Shown piece by piece: positions 47,606 to 55,704 of a DNA stretch of 64,000 nucleotides (the stretch's first letter is position 1; every line of letters starts with the position of its first letter). The stretch covers positions 124,001 to 188,000 of the forward strand of contig VRVR01000053.1 in NCBI GenBank assembly GCA_009859145.1, in the 5' to 3' direction. This DNA is from Andalucia godoyi (lineage: Eukaryota; Discoba; Jakobea; Jakobida; Andaluciidae). The notes below the pieces were generated by a model, which was not told where the DNA came from, did not search any database, and saw nothing but the letters and a program-made list of their open reading frames with translations. A program made the position numbers and the translations under genes.

Positions 47606-47902
47606 GAAGTAATCATAGAAACCTTGCGGCGTCCAATTTATTTATACTTGTGTGTGAACTAGCATGTGTTACGCTTCCGGCTTGGGCCTCTCATCCGTCC
47701 TCAAGAGCCGCAGTGATAATGAAGTGACCGGAAAGTTGACTGCGATATTGATCCTCGGCGGTTCCAGTGCGCACAGATTGCTTTCTTCCACCTCATATCT
47801 CGTTCAAGTTTTTCTGCACATACTCGAACATTTGTCATGATTTTCGCGCGCATACATTTACGCATTTTCCTTTGTGCATCAAGCATGAAACGATTATCTG
47901 AC
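47440..47902. other. Gap upstream of alpha-actinin, CAA repeat
   Basis: 463 bp. A (CAA)n run at 47560-47606 lies about 130 bp upstream of the alpha-actinin start codon. The rest is of mixed composition with no supported gene. Confidence 0.4.
47560..47606. repeat. (CAA)n repeat
   Basis: About fifteen units upstream of alpha-actinin, on the antisense strand of its probable 5' region. Confidence 0.95.
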
Positions 47903-50900
47903 TTATGAATCTTCTATTTCAAAGACATTGACGGATCCTGACTGCGCTTTTGATTCCGTCTGGGAATCGTCCACCGCGACAGGCGCGTCTTCCGCTGCAG
48001 CGTCGATGAGGACATCCATAATACGGCCTGCAGACTCGCTGCTTTCGCCATGCTTGTCGACACCGCCGTCTACGTCGTCTTCGTGATCATCGTCATCGTC
48101 ATCGTTATCGTCATCGTCATCGTCATTGTCATTGTCATTGTCATTGTCATCGCTATCGCTGGAAGTGTCAAAAACATCTTCCTTGACGTCTGCCACAGCG
48201 CTGCAATCGTCCTGTTTTCTGCGCTGATCACGACATTTGTCATCATCGATGACGGTTCTATGGTCCTCCTTATTGGACAATTTCTGTTCACCATCATACG
48301 TTTCATCTGTCAACGCAGGCTCTGGTTCAGATACACGGATGACTGTAGGGCTCCCAGTAGTCGATTGATCTTCCGCCTCCTTGTGCTCCACCATCGCCAC
48401 TTTCAGCTGATCATCGTCGCTGTCAATCTGAATGTTTCGTGTTTTTCGAGACTTCTTGTTTGCTTTTTTTCGGTCGTCTTGGATGCGCTCCCGGAGGGCA
48501 GCAAACTCTTCCAACACAAGTGGCAGCATTGGCGGCTCTCGCTCTTGGAAAGTGTCCATGCACATGGCTTTCAGTCTGTCTCTCATCATGGGAATGAGCC
48601 GCTGTGCGTTGAACCAGTCGACTCCAAAGGACAACTCTGTATTGGACCACTTTGACAGAACCGCGGTCGTCCCGAGATCCATCAAATCGGTTACAAGAAA
48701 CTCCACAAACGTCAGCAGGAATGCGCCGCAGTCTGATCCATTGCTTTGCTCCGGAACGCGGACACGCTCGTACCGCACGATCCTTCTGCTCGACAAAGGA
48801 AGGACAATAGCATCCTCCGCAAGACCCGCATCGGCAGCAGGAATCTTCCGGCGCAAGAAATCTGTGATTTTCCGTGCAGCAAGTGTGAACGAGTTCTTGT
48901 TGGAAGGCATCGAATCGAGAAACAGAATCATGCAACAGCAGCCATCCATGGACGCCTGCGACGGATTCAAAACGATCGCGAGCGACCAGTGCAGACTCTT
49001 CTGATGCAGCGGGATAACAAGAATGCTCTTTTGTGCGAGTTCCACTTTTCGCACAAATGCGTCTTGGCGCTCGGTGGGGGCGGTGAAGAAGTGAGTCGAA
49101 AAAAAGTGAATGGATTTTGCATACTCGGGAGAACGCGACTCGAGCACTGCTTTCAGAAAAGCGAGATACATGTCAATGAGATTATCGTTGAGAAACTCCC
49201 CAGGGCGTGTCCGGCGCATATCGGATCCCCGAAGATCCACATTATACTTGACTCCAAGAGGAAGCTTGTCCAGCTCTTCGTCGTCTTCCAACATATCTAC
49301 AGTTTCAGCAGTGCGTTCGTGGTTCCGAGATCCAGTGCGAGACGACGGTTTGGCGGTTCCTCGTCGGTGCTGCTGCTTCGCACTTGAGTTAGAATCGTTT
49401 CCATCGTTACCAGCGTTACTCGCATCACCAGTATTTCCCTCATCCCGGTCATGGTCAAGATCACGGTCACGATCGACATCGACATCGTCATCGTCATCAC
49501 TGGACAATACGACAACCTCGACTGAGTTACTGGATTTTCCTCCCAGAGACACGGACCGCTTCCGCTTGGACATTTTCTCTCCCCCGCGAGTCCCACCGAG
49601 CGAGCCTGTTTCAGTGTCCGACAGTGCATCCTTTTTTGTACATGTTTCTTTTCTCTTGTGCTTGGATTCGTCTCCCTTTCCCACACGGCTACTCGTCGCA
49701 TCATTGAGGGATCGCAAATGCGAACCAGCTGTGAGAGCGGGACTGCCTTCCATAAACTGCGAGGAAGAAAATCGCAAACGACTCGCAGCCGTCGGGACGC
49801 ACTGTGACGACGATGACGATGCTTTGTGAGCATTGTACTGCGCAGCCTCGATCGCTCGCCTGGACAACCCCGAAACATTCGCAGGTGCGAGCGGAGAGCC
49901 GGGGCGTTTCAGTTTCGCAGAAGGCACTGCTTGCATCTTTCCGTTTGCAGGAGACCGAAGAGTAGGCGCGGGAAGCACCTTTTCGACATGCGGTGCTGGT
50001 TCGCGAAATGTCGGTCGGATGGCATCTGACACAGCCGACACAGCCGATGAAGTCGTCCCCCGGGTAATGGTAAGACACGTTCCCTTTGCCTTTGCCTTCA
50101 TGAAAAACTCCAGGAGCAGTTGGGCTGAAGTATTGTTTGCGATGTGAAACTCCAGCTCCACAAGTGAATCCCGGTGTGCTGCGAACGATGCGTCGGCGGG
50201 TCTCAAAGGCAGCGGGACGTTTCTTGTTCCAAATGTCAAAGACACTGACGTCGCATTCGGAGGAATGTCATTAGGGTACGGGACATTGACTTGCTCGACA
50301 TCCGCAACGCGAAGCTTGATCTGCCGTGCGCCATGAATGTAAAATGAAAAATGGCCCACGACGCGATCGTGGGCATCCACGGACATGTTGAAGTATATAT
50401 CGTCGTTCTGGTCCACTGCAAATGAGCGCCCTCTGACAATCACCTTCTGAAGCGTGCAGATCCGAGAGAAAGTCAGGGCTGCAGCACCCGAACCCAATCC
50501 GTCCATGGAATGCCGTGCATGGCCTCTGTTGCTCCGTCCGCTGTCCATCCCACCACCCGTACTCTGGGTATCTGCGCCACTGCTTGGTCTTCCAGGGTAG
50601 CAAGTAACGGTAGGGGTAGAGGTGACAGATGGCGGTGGTCCCGGACATCGTGCCAGCAGCGGATCCACAACATCCTCGTCCGCAATCTTTGGTCTCTTTC
50701 GACTGGAGTCCCCGGCCACATCAACTGTAAGCGGCCGTTTTCTCGATTGGTGAGGCACAAGCCGTTTTGGCGGAAGAGCCGAAGAGTCCCGAAAGTACGC
50801 ATCGAGACTCTCTGACGGCCTCGTCCCCCGCTTTAGGATGCTTCGATCAATTAAGTTTTCCGAATTCAGCGTCGATGCGAACAGTTTCCGACACCGCAGA

Positions 50901-51067
50901 GATGCACTACAACTATGACGACCATCATCACCACCACCATCATCATCATCATCATCATTATTATCATCATCATTATTATTATCATTCTCATTTTCATTAT
51001 CACGATCACGATCATCGCCATCAAGCGAAAGCACGACGACATTCGGACTTGATGAACTGTGTGCCAT
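47903..51067 (-). CDS. Ulp/SENP-type SUMO protease (peptidase C48) with N-terminal PH-like region
   Basis: A 1054-residue cysteine protease predicted to process or remove SUMO in the nucleus. The C48 domain spans about 600-830: VDLRGSDMRRTRPGEFLND (substrate-binding FLND), the catalytic His in SLHWSLAIV (about 692), Asp in ILFLDSM, the oxyanion Gln in VPEQSNGSDCG and the nucleophile Cys in SDCG (about 778). The order and spacing, with an insert between His and Cys, resemble the Ulp2/SENP6/7 branch more than Ulp1. Residues about 205-335 form a beta-rich block (RGRSFAVDQNDDIYFNMS, GHFSFYIHGARQIKLRV, SVSLTFG, LVELEFHI) that looks like a PH-like fold, as described for Ulp2-type proteins. Both tails contain poly-Asp and Ser/Arg-rich low-complexity sequence from GAC/GAT repeats. 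Confidence 0.93.
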   Translation of the reverse strand: MAHSSSSPNVVVLSLDGDDRDRDNENENDNNNDDDNNDDDDDDGGGDDGRHSCSASLRCRKLFASTLNSENLIDRSILKRGTRPSESLDAYFRDSSALPPKRLVPHQSRKRPLTVDVAGDSSRKRPKIADEDVVDPLLARCPGPPPSVTSTPTVTCYPGRPSSGADTQSTGGGMDSGRSNRGHARHSMDGLGSGAAALTFSRICTLQKVIVRGRSFAVDQNDDIYFNMSVDAHDRVVGHFSFYIHGARQIKLRVADVEQVNVPYPNDIPPNATSVSLTFGTRNVPLPLRPADASFAAHRDSLVELEFHIANNTSAQLLLEFFMKAKAKGTCLTITRGTTSSAVSAVSDAIRPTFREPAPHVEKVLPAPTLRSPANGKMQAVPSAKLKRPGSPLAPANVSGLSRRAIEAAQYNAHKASSSSSQCVPTAASRLRFSSSQFMEGSPALTAGSHLRSLNDATSSRVGKGDESKHKRKETCTKKDALSDTETGSLGGTRGGEKMSKRKRSVSLGGKSSNSVEVVVLSSDDDDDVDVDRDRDLDHDRDEGNTGDASNAGNDGNDSNSSAKQQHRRGTAKPSSRTGSRNHERTAETVDMLEDDEELDKLPLGVKYNVDLRGSDMRRTRPGEFLNDNLIDMYLAFLKAVLESRSPEYAKSIHFFSTHFFTAPTERQDAFVRKVELAQKSILVIPLHQKSLHWSLAIVLNPSQASMDGCCCMILFLDSMPSNKNSFTLAARKITDFLRRKIPAADAGLAEDAIVLPLSSRRIVRYERVRVPEQSNGSDCGAFLLTFVEFLVTDLMDLGTTAVLSKWSNTELSFGVDWFNAQRLIPMMRDRLKAMCMDTFQEREPPMLPLVLEEFAALRERIQDDRKKANKKSRKTRNIQIDSDDDQLKVAMVEHKEAEDQSTTGSPTVIRVSEPEPALTDETYDGEQKLSNKEDHRTVIDDDKCRDQRRKQDDCSAVADVKEDVFDTSSDSDDNDNDNDNDDDDDDNDDDDDDHEDDVDGGVDKHGESSESAGRIMDVLIDAAAEDAPVAVDDSQTESKAQSGSVNVFEIEDS

Positions 51068-51443
51068 TCTCTAATTCGCCTCTAATCCACTGTGACGGTA
51101 AGAATGTTTTTTATTTTATTTCACAATGTAAAAAGTTTTTTAAAATTAATAAAACCTTCCCAGAAGAAACACTCATCTTCACCTTTCTCTTTCAATTTCG
51201 GCGTTGGCGGGTCGTTCAGCCTCAACTGCACTCCAGTGCGGATTCTACAGCAGTTTCTTTATTTTCCGCCCAACGATACCGGCATCGCTTCCGTTTTTCG
51301 AAACGACCGCGTTGTGAATACCATTTTTCTGCCCATCTTCTCTCGTTCGTTTTTCCATTTCCACCCCGTCTTTTTTTCGAAGGGTTCTATTGGATTTACT
51401 GGATTTGAGAGAGTGGTCGACACACACAGAGAAGCGAAAAACA
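51068..51443. promoter_or_regulatory. Divergent gap SENP-like / thioredoxin-like genes
   Basis: 376 bp, T-rich towards the thioredoxin-like start with a short A-rich stretch before the ATG. Holds both 5' regions; no motif recognised. Confidence 0.35.
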
Positions 51444-52703
51444 ATGTCGCGTGGAAAGACGAAAGAATTGTATGTTCCGATTGACACGTTTGAGGGACTG
51501 TGGTCGAATGTGTGGGACGTTCTGAGGCACGGCTCAGACAAGGGGGTGTTCATGGATGTGTATACGAAATGGGCTGGGTCGTGTACGGCTGTTGCGCCGC
51601 TCGTCCGAAAATGGGCGTCGGACCACGACCAGCTGGACGAGACCACATGCACGATCAAGTTTCTGTTGGTTGACGCAGACAAGGTTGCAGCGACGTACAA
51701 TCCGAGCTTTCTGAAGAATGCGACGTACAATCAAGAAGCAGAAGTTGAGTACTTGCGGATACTTTTGGATTTTGCAAAGGGGCGGTCCAGGCCTACGTTC
51801 GTTGTGTATGTGAACAACGGCTGTGCGTCTCGTCTGAAGAGCGCGCCGTTCGTGGCAGGCACAGGCGACGGAGCGGCACATGCGCTCTCTCCGGGAAGCG
51901 CAGCGCTGGTTCTCATTGACGGGATCGATATGAGTTCCATCAACCTGTGCCTGGACGCAATGAAACCAAAGTCTGCGGAAGAGCGCGACAAGGAAGCAGA
52001 GGAGCAGAAGAACATGGAGAACAATCATCCAAGCACACTTGGAGTGGATGGGACCAAGTCTGCTCCGTCCAGTGCAACGCCGACTCCGCGAATCACATCG
52101 GGAGGCTCATTTGGGGGTGCTGCAGAGGATTCGACAATTGCAACATCCAAGTTTTACACGGCGTACCCAACGCGGACTGCGCCCCTGGCTCTGGCAGCCG
52201 CAAGCTATAAGCCTCCGCAAAATGTGCAAAAGGACTACCGATTCCGCTCTCTTTTGACCGAGCATGGGTGGACGGCCGTGTATGAGCAAGAGTACGCCGT
52301 TCCGATGTCGACGGAAGAAGTCCTGGGGGGAATCAAGAAGAGCTCGGGCAAGGACTCGTGGCTGTGCATTGGTGCTCTCGACTTGGAAGGCGATCCAGAT
52401 GTGTTTGTTCTTGCAGCATTCATCAAGGCAAAGGATTTCCTTGCATCGTTCAGCGACGAAAAGAACCTTGCCCGAGGACCATACAATGGAAAAATCTTTG
52501 CATATGTTCGGGCGGGCTGCTCCATGGGATTTGTCCAAGGAACTCCGGAAATTCTGCTGAATCCGGAAGATAAGGCCAAAAAGAACCCAGGAACTCGTCT
52601 TTCGTGGGTTCTGGACGCGAGTGGCGGTGCACGCCTCGGAGAGAAGTGCATGCTGCAGGAGTCCACACGATTCCTTAAAGTCATTTTGCAGACCCCGTAC
52701 TAA
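51444..52703 (+). CDS. Thioredoxin-like protein lacking the CxxC, with an unrecognised C-terminal domain
   Basis: A 419-residue protein, ATG at 51444. Residues about 15-125 look like a thioredoxin fold (FEGLWSNVW helix, GVFMDVYTKWAGSCTAVAPLVRKW, IKFLLVDADKV, RPTFVVYVNNG). At the place of the redox CGPC there is GSCTA, with a single Cys, so disulfide reductase activity is unlikely; such fold variants occur in NME8/TXNDC-type ciliary proteins. Residues about 190-250 are a Ser/Pro/Gly linker. Residues about 265-419 form a second compact domain (SLLTEHGWTAVYEQEYAVP, DSWLCIGALDLEGDPDVFVLAAF, GKIFAYVRAGCSMGF, TRLSWVLDASGGARL) that I do not recognise. The role is unknown. Confidence 0.75.
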   Translation: MSRGKTKELYVPIDTFEGLWSNVWDVLRHGSDKGVFMDVYTKWAGSCTAVAPLVRKWASDHDQLDETTCTIKFLLVDADKVAATYNPSFLKNATYNQEAEVEYLRILLDFAKGRSRPTFVVYVNNGCASRLKSAPFVAGTGDGAAHALSPGSAALVLIDGIDMSSINLCLDAMKPKSAEERDKEAEEQKNMENNHPSTLGVDGTKSAPSSATPTPRITSGGSFGGAAEDSTIATSKFYTAYPTRTAPLALAAASYKPPQNVQKDYRFRSLLTEHGWTAVYEQEYAVPMSTEEVLGGIKKSSGKDSWLCIGALDLEGDPDVFVLAAFIKAKDFLASFSDEKNLARGPYNGKIFAYVRAGCSMGFVQGTPEILLNPEDKAKKNPGTRLSWVLDASGGARLGEKCMLQESTRFLKVILQTPY

Positions 52704-52839
52704 GCGTGTAAAATCGAGAAACTGTTTTTCTTCTTCTTACTATCTTTCTTCTTCCCTTTCTTTTTACTTTCTCTCCCTCCGTTTGCAGCTAAACAATTCA
52801 AAAAAGCATTGAAAACACAAAGACATGCACAGGAACGGA

Positions 52840-53967
52840 TCAGGGAAGATTGGACGCTCCGTACAGGATTCGCGCCAGGAATTCCTTGTCGGAGAACTTG
52901 GGAGGCTTGCCGTTGGGAGCTGGCTGCTGGTCCATGACCTGTTTCCTGGCTTTGACCACCTTGATGTCAGTCTGTCTGATGATGGTAACTCCAAGTCGAC
53001 GTGACGTGTACATCCGTTGGCCACCCGCTCCGCCGCACACGAGCCAATCGACCTGTCCTAGTCCAGGGACATTGACATACGGCAGCCAGAACGAAAGACC
53101 ATATCGAGGGTTCACTTGCGACCCGACGTACACCTGGTTCAACAGATCGATCTGAATCGCACCATCCGCACCGCGACGCAGCCACTCCCCAAATCGCCCA
53201 AACTCCCGCGCATTCATCACGAGTCCGTTTGAAAGAATCGGCTGATGATCTGCTTCGTGTGTCCGAAATCGTGTAATTTGCATCCCGACACGGTCTTTGT
53301 ACAGTTTGTTGAAATAGCCAGCAACATCGAGACCAGTGTTCGCGGCCGCAAGTCTCCGTGACAGCAATTCTCCAGCGATCTGGAATGGGCTGGGCCCATA
53401 GAGAAACGTTCTCCCGGGCTCTGGGACAGCACCCGTGTCGAACACGATTCCCTGGCAAGCTTGCGAATATGTCAATGGAGCTCCAATCTCTCCTGGATCA
53501 AGTCCGCATACAAGCTGCAGGAGCTGCCGAATGGTGATTCGACTCCGGAATGGATCTTGTGCCCATTCTGTAATTGTCCATGCAACCGGCTCATCGAGGC
53601 TCTGGATGATCCTCTCTTGAACCGCAAACAAAATCAAAGGACCCACAAACGATTTTGTGCACGATGCAAGTGGCCAAGCTGCCTCCATCGATCCGCCGTT
53701 CGCAACCGGGTAGTCTTCAAACGCAATCGCTCCATTCACAATCACCAACAGAGACGTACCACCAAACGTTGTCGAATACTGTGCAGCAAGCTGAAAATTA
53801 TTCGTATTTGGTGCAAACGGAGGCAGGTTCGACGGTAGGTTCCACACCAAGCAGTCGATTCCTTCTGCCTTTTCAAGCTGTTTCAATGCTCGATTCTTCT
53901 GTTGCCGATCTCCATTGCGCTTCCCTCGTCCCCCAGACCCAAACAGCTTTCTTGCAACGAAAAACAT
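52840..53967 (-). CDS. Beta-lactamase-related serine hydrolase (class C/MBL-unrelated fold)
   Basis: A 375-residue member of the serine beta-lactamase/penicillin-binding-protein-like superfamily, which in eukaryotes (LACTB-like) comprises peptidases and esterases, not antibiotic resistance. The active-site SxxK is SCTK around residue 103, in a WPLASCTKSFVG context. The second motif position reads YGPS (canonical YxN or YSN), followed by the usual IAGELL helix. The third conserved region is LVCGGAGGQRMY, where the family has HxG or KTG. The N-terminus is basic (KKNRALKQLEKAEG) after a short hydrophobic start MFFVARKLF, possibly a membrane or organellar signal. The C-terminal 25 residues are Lys/Gln/Pro-rich. 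The substrate is unknown. Confidence 0.85.
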   Translation of the reverse strand: MFFVARKLFGSGGRGKRNGDRQQKNRALKQLEKAEGIDCLVWNLPSNLPPFAPNTNNFQLAAQYSTTFGGTSLLVIVNGAIAFEDYPVANGGSMEAAWPLASCTKSFVGPLILFAVQERIIQSLDEPVAWTITEWAQDPFRSRITIRQLLQLVCGLDPGEIGAPLTYSQACQGIVFDTGAVPEPGRTFLYGPSPFQIAGELLSRRLAAANTGLDVAGYFNKLYKDRVGMQITRFRTHEADHQPILSNGLVMNAREFGRFGEWLRRGADGAIQIDLLNQVYVGSQVNPRYGLSFWLPYVNVPGLGQVDWLVCGGAGGQRMYTSRRLGVTIIRQTDIKVVKARKQVMDQQPAPNGKPPKFSDKEFLARILYGASNLP

Positions 53968-55011
53968 GTTCTGGCTCTATCTCGATCTGTGTGCATAAGT
54001 ATGCCCTGTATGCGGAAAAGAAGCCGGATCAGGCGAGCAAGCCCAATCAGTACCAGAAAGTACTTTCCTTTCAGCGCTGGTCACCTTTGCGGGGAATTCT
54101 CGTCTGAAAACGAAAAACTCCTAATTCCGGATGTGGATGAAATACCGACGCGCTTTTTTGAACGATTCCTATTGTGTTTTATTTCGTTTTCACTACCACT
54201 GCCAGAAAACGCTTTTTTTTTTTGTTGAAGAGTACACACACACACGTTCGAGACATGGACGGGGGATGTGTGCGGAACATCCATTAGGAAGTCGAAAGAA
54301 CACGCTTACATTATACACTGGACATGCATATTCAGTCTTGCATCCCGTTGCCGGGAAGGGGATAGGCCCCAGCACGCCTCACGGCGCTCTTCAGATAAAT
54401 GCTCCGCGCTCCGTTCCCAATCTCGATCAATCGGTGAGCCACCTTCTCAGCGTGACACGTTGTTCCTGAGAAGGGTGCATTTTTTTGATTCTGACGGCCC
54501 TAGCAGCAGGCGCTTTCGTGTCCTCAGTTGCAGCGATTGATGCACCTGGAGAGGAGATACGAGAGGAAGAGGCGGTAGGCGTAGTGACACGTGGTCTCTG
54601 CGGGACCTAGGAGGCCGTGTATCATGAATTTCTGTGAAACAAACGTGCTAGTGCCGGCCAGTATTGACCGTGTCTGTTTATGGATACTTCCGTATGCGTG
54701 ACAATGACGTGTTATTATTCTGCGGTGCGCATGTACTTGTGTGTGCTGGGAGGGCCTTGTGCCCTTAGACGATTCATTTTCGCAGGATCGATTGTCATGC
54801 AACGTTGCAATTTGTACCAATTAGAAACCAATTCGTAATTTTGATACAGTGTATCGTAGCACGAGGCGCTTTTTACAGCGTGTGCACGATCATGGTTTTT
54901 ATGCATGTGAGATGATGGTGCACCACTACTTCATGAGATGGCATGTTGCGTTCAGAAGATGACGAGAATAAACAGGGAGGGCTAGACTGCATTGGACTGG
55001 ACAAGAATGGA
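53968..55011. other. 1.0-kb gap holding a probable TnpB/Fanzor N-terminal relic
   Basis: No intact gene. The minus strand carries a 59-codon frame at 54427-54606 with a TnpB/Fanzor-like helix-turn-helix signature (see separate entry). The remaining sequence has mixed composition, a T10 run near 54215 and a short CA repeat near 54236. Confidence 0.45.
54427..54606 (-). pseudogene. Fragment resembling the N-terminus of a TnpB/Fanzor (OrfB_IS605-type) nuclease
   Basis: A minus-strand frame of 59 codons bounded by stops (TAG at 54607-54609, TGA at 54427-54429), with no start codon. After a Ser/Thr/Pro-rich leader it reads ARAVRIKKMHPSQEQR and then VTLRRWL. This fits the first helix-turn-helix of OrfB/TnpB proteins and their eukaryotic Fanzor relatives (pattern K-x-x-hydrophobic-x-P-[TS]-x-EQ-x-x-x-L-x-x-[WF]-hydrophobic). 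The next expected block (RWxYN) is not found in this frame. In another minus frame immediately downstream (54437-54332) a stretch SIYLKSAVRRAG could be a second scrap. The RuvC motifs and zinc finger are absent, so this can only be a decayed remnant. The reading is by pattern; similarity to another HTH protein is possible. Confidence 0.4.
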
Positions 55012-55704
55012 CTAGAAGCACTGTTCGAGGACTTCGAGGACTTGCTGCCAGCCGAGTTTTGAGAAAATGTCCTTCATGTCGTAGACGTGCGCAAGGGCAA
55101 GCCAGTCCGCAGGGTTCTTGACGACGCTGCAGAAACCGTTCGCAATGTAGCATTTTGGATGGGACTCGAAGGCAATGGTCTGGATGTCACTGCATGTTAG
55201 CGAGGGGTTCGTGAGCACGGGCTCTAACGCAAGCTGCAGACAGACTAGCGTTCCATTGATCCACTGTTGGCCGACAGTCGAAAACGACTGCAGGTTCGCC
55301 ATGAACCGGGAGCAGTACTTCAGTCCGTATCCGAGCGCATATCCGTCGATGCCGCAACTGTGCGTCTTGTCCAGGCAGTTGGAGTAGAACGAGCACGTCT
55401 CGGGAACGGGTGCTGTGCAGGCTTCTGGAGTAGGATAGCACGGTGCCGTCGAGGAAACTGTGTCAAACGAGTCGACAGGAAGCGAAGGGCTGCATGTTTG
55501 CAGTGCATTCAGAGCAGAATCTGTGGAGCAGTACACGGAGAGCATCACGTGCGGACATTCCTTCAGCGCGGTTGCCAGCGCAGCCGCGGATTGAGACGTC
55601 AGTGTAAACGACGCGTAGTTTGCAGAAAATGCTTGTGGACACTGCATAAAGCACGTAAATACGATGCTGCACAGAATAACTCTCAACAAGCCGTGCTTCA
55701 TCAT
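55012..55704 (-). CDS. Secreted or surface Cys-rich protein, unknown
   Basis: A 230-residue protein; two consecutive ATGs at 55704 and 55701 can start it. The N-terminus is a clear signal peptide (MMKHGLLRVILCSIVFTCFMQC with cleavage expected after AFSA). The mature part contains about 18 cysteines, mostly spaced 8-20 residues apart, compatible with a disulfide-rich extracellular fold. It includes CSTDSALNALQTCSPSLP, CSFYSNCLDKTHSCGIDGYALGYGLKYC and CSDIQTI. No transmembrane segment follows, and the C-terminus (LEVLEQCF) has no obvious GPI signal. The family is not recognised. Confidence 0.75.
   Translation of the reverse strand: MMKHGLLRVILCSIVFTCFMQCPQAFSANYASFTLTSQSAAALATALKECPHVMLSVYCSTDSALNALQTCSPSLPVDSFDTVSSTAPCYPTPEACTAPVPETCSFYSNCLDKTHSCGIDGYALGYGLKYCSRFMANLQSFSTVGQQWINGTLVCLQLALEPVLTNPSLTCSDIQTIAFESHPKCYIANGFCSVVKNPADWLALAHVYDMKDIFSKLGWQQVLEVLEQCF

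Noticed and set aside
48050-48170. Plus-strand frame rich in Val/Ile that looks like a membrane helix
   Set aside because: It is the antisense of the acidic (GAC/GAT)n C-terminal tract of the SENP-type protease.
54250-55000. Search for spliceosomal snRNA, SRP or RNase P RNA in the long gap
   Set aside because: No conserved cores (such as U6 ACAGAGA or an Sm site with flanking stems) could be recognised by eye.
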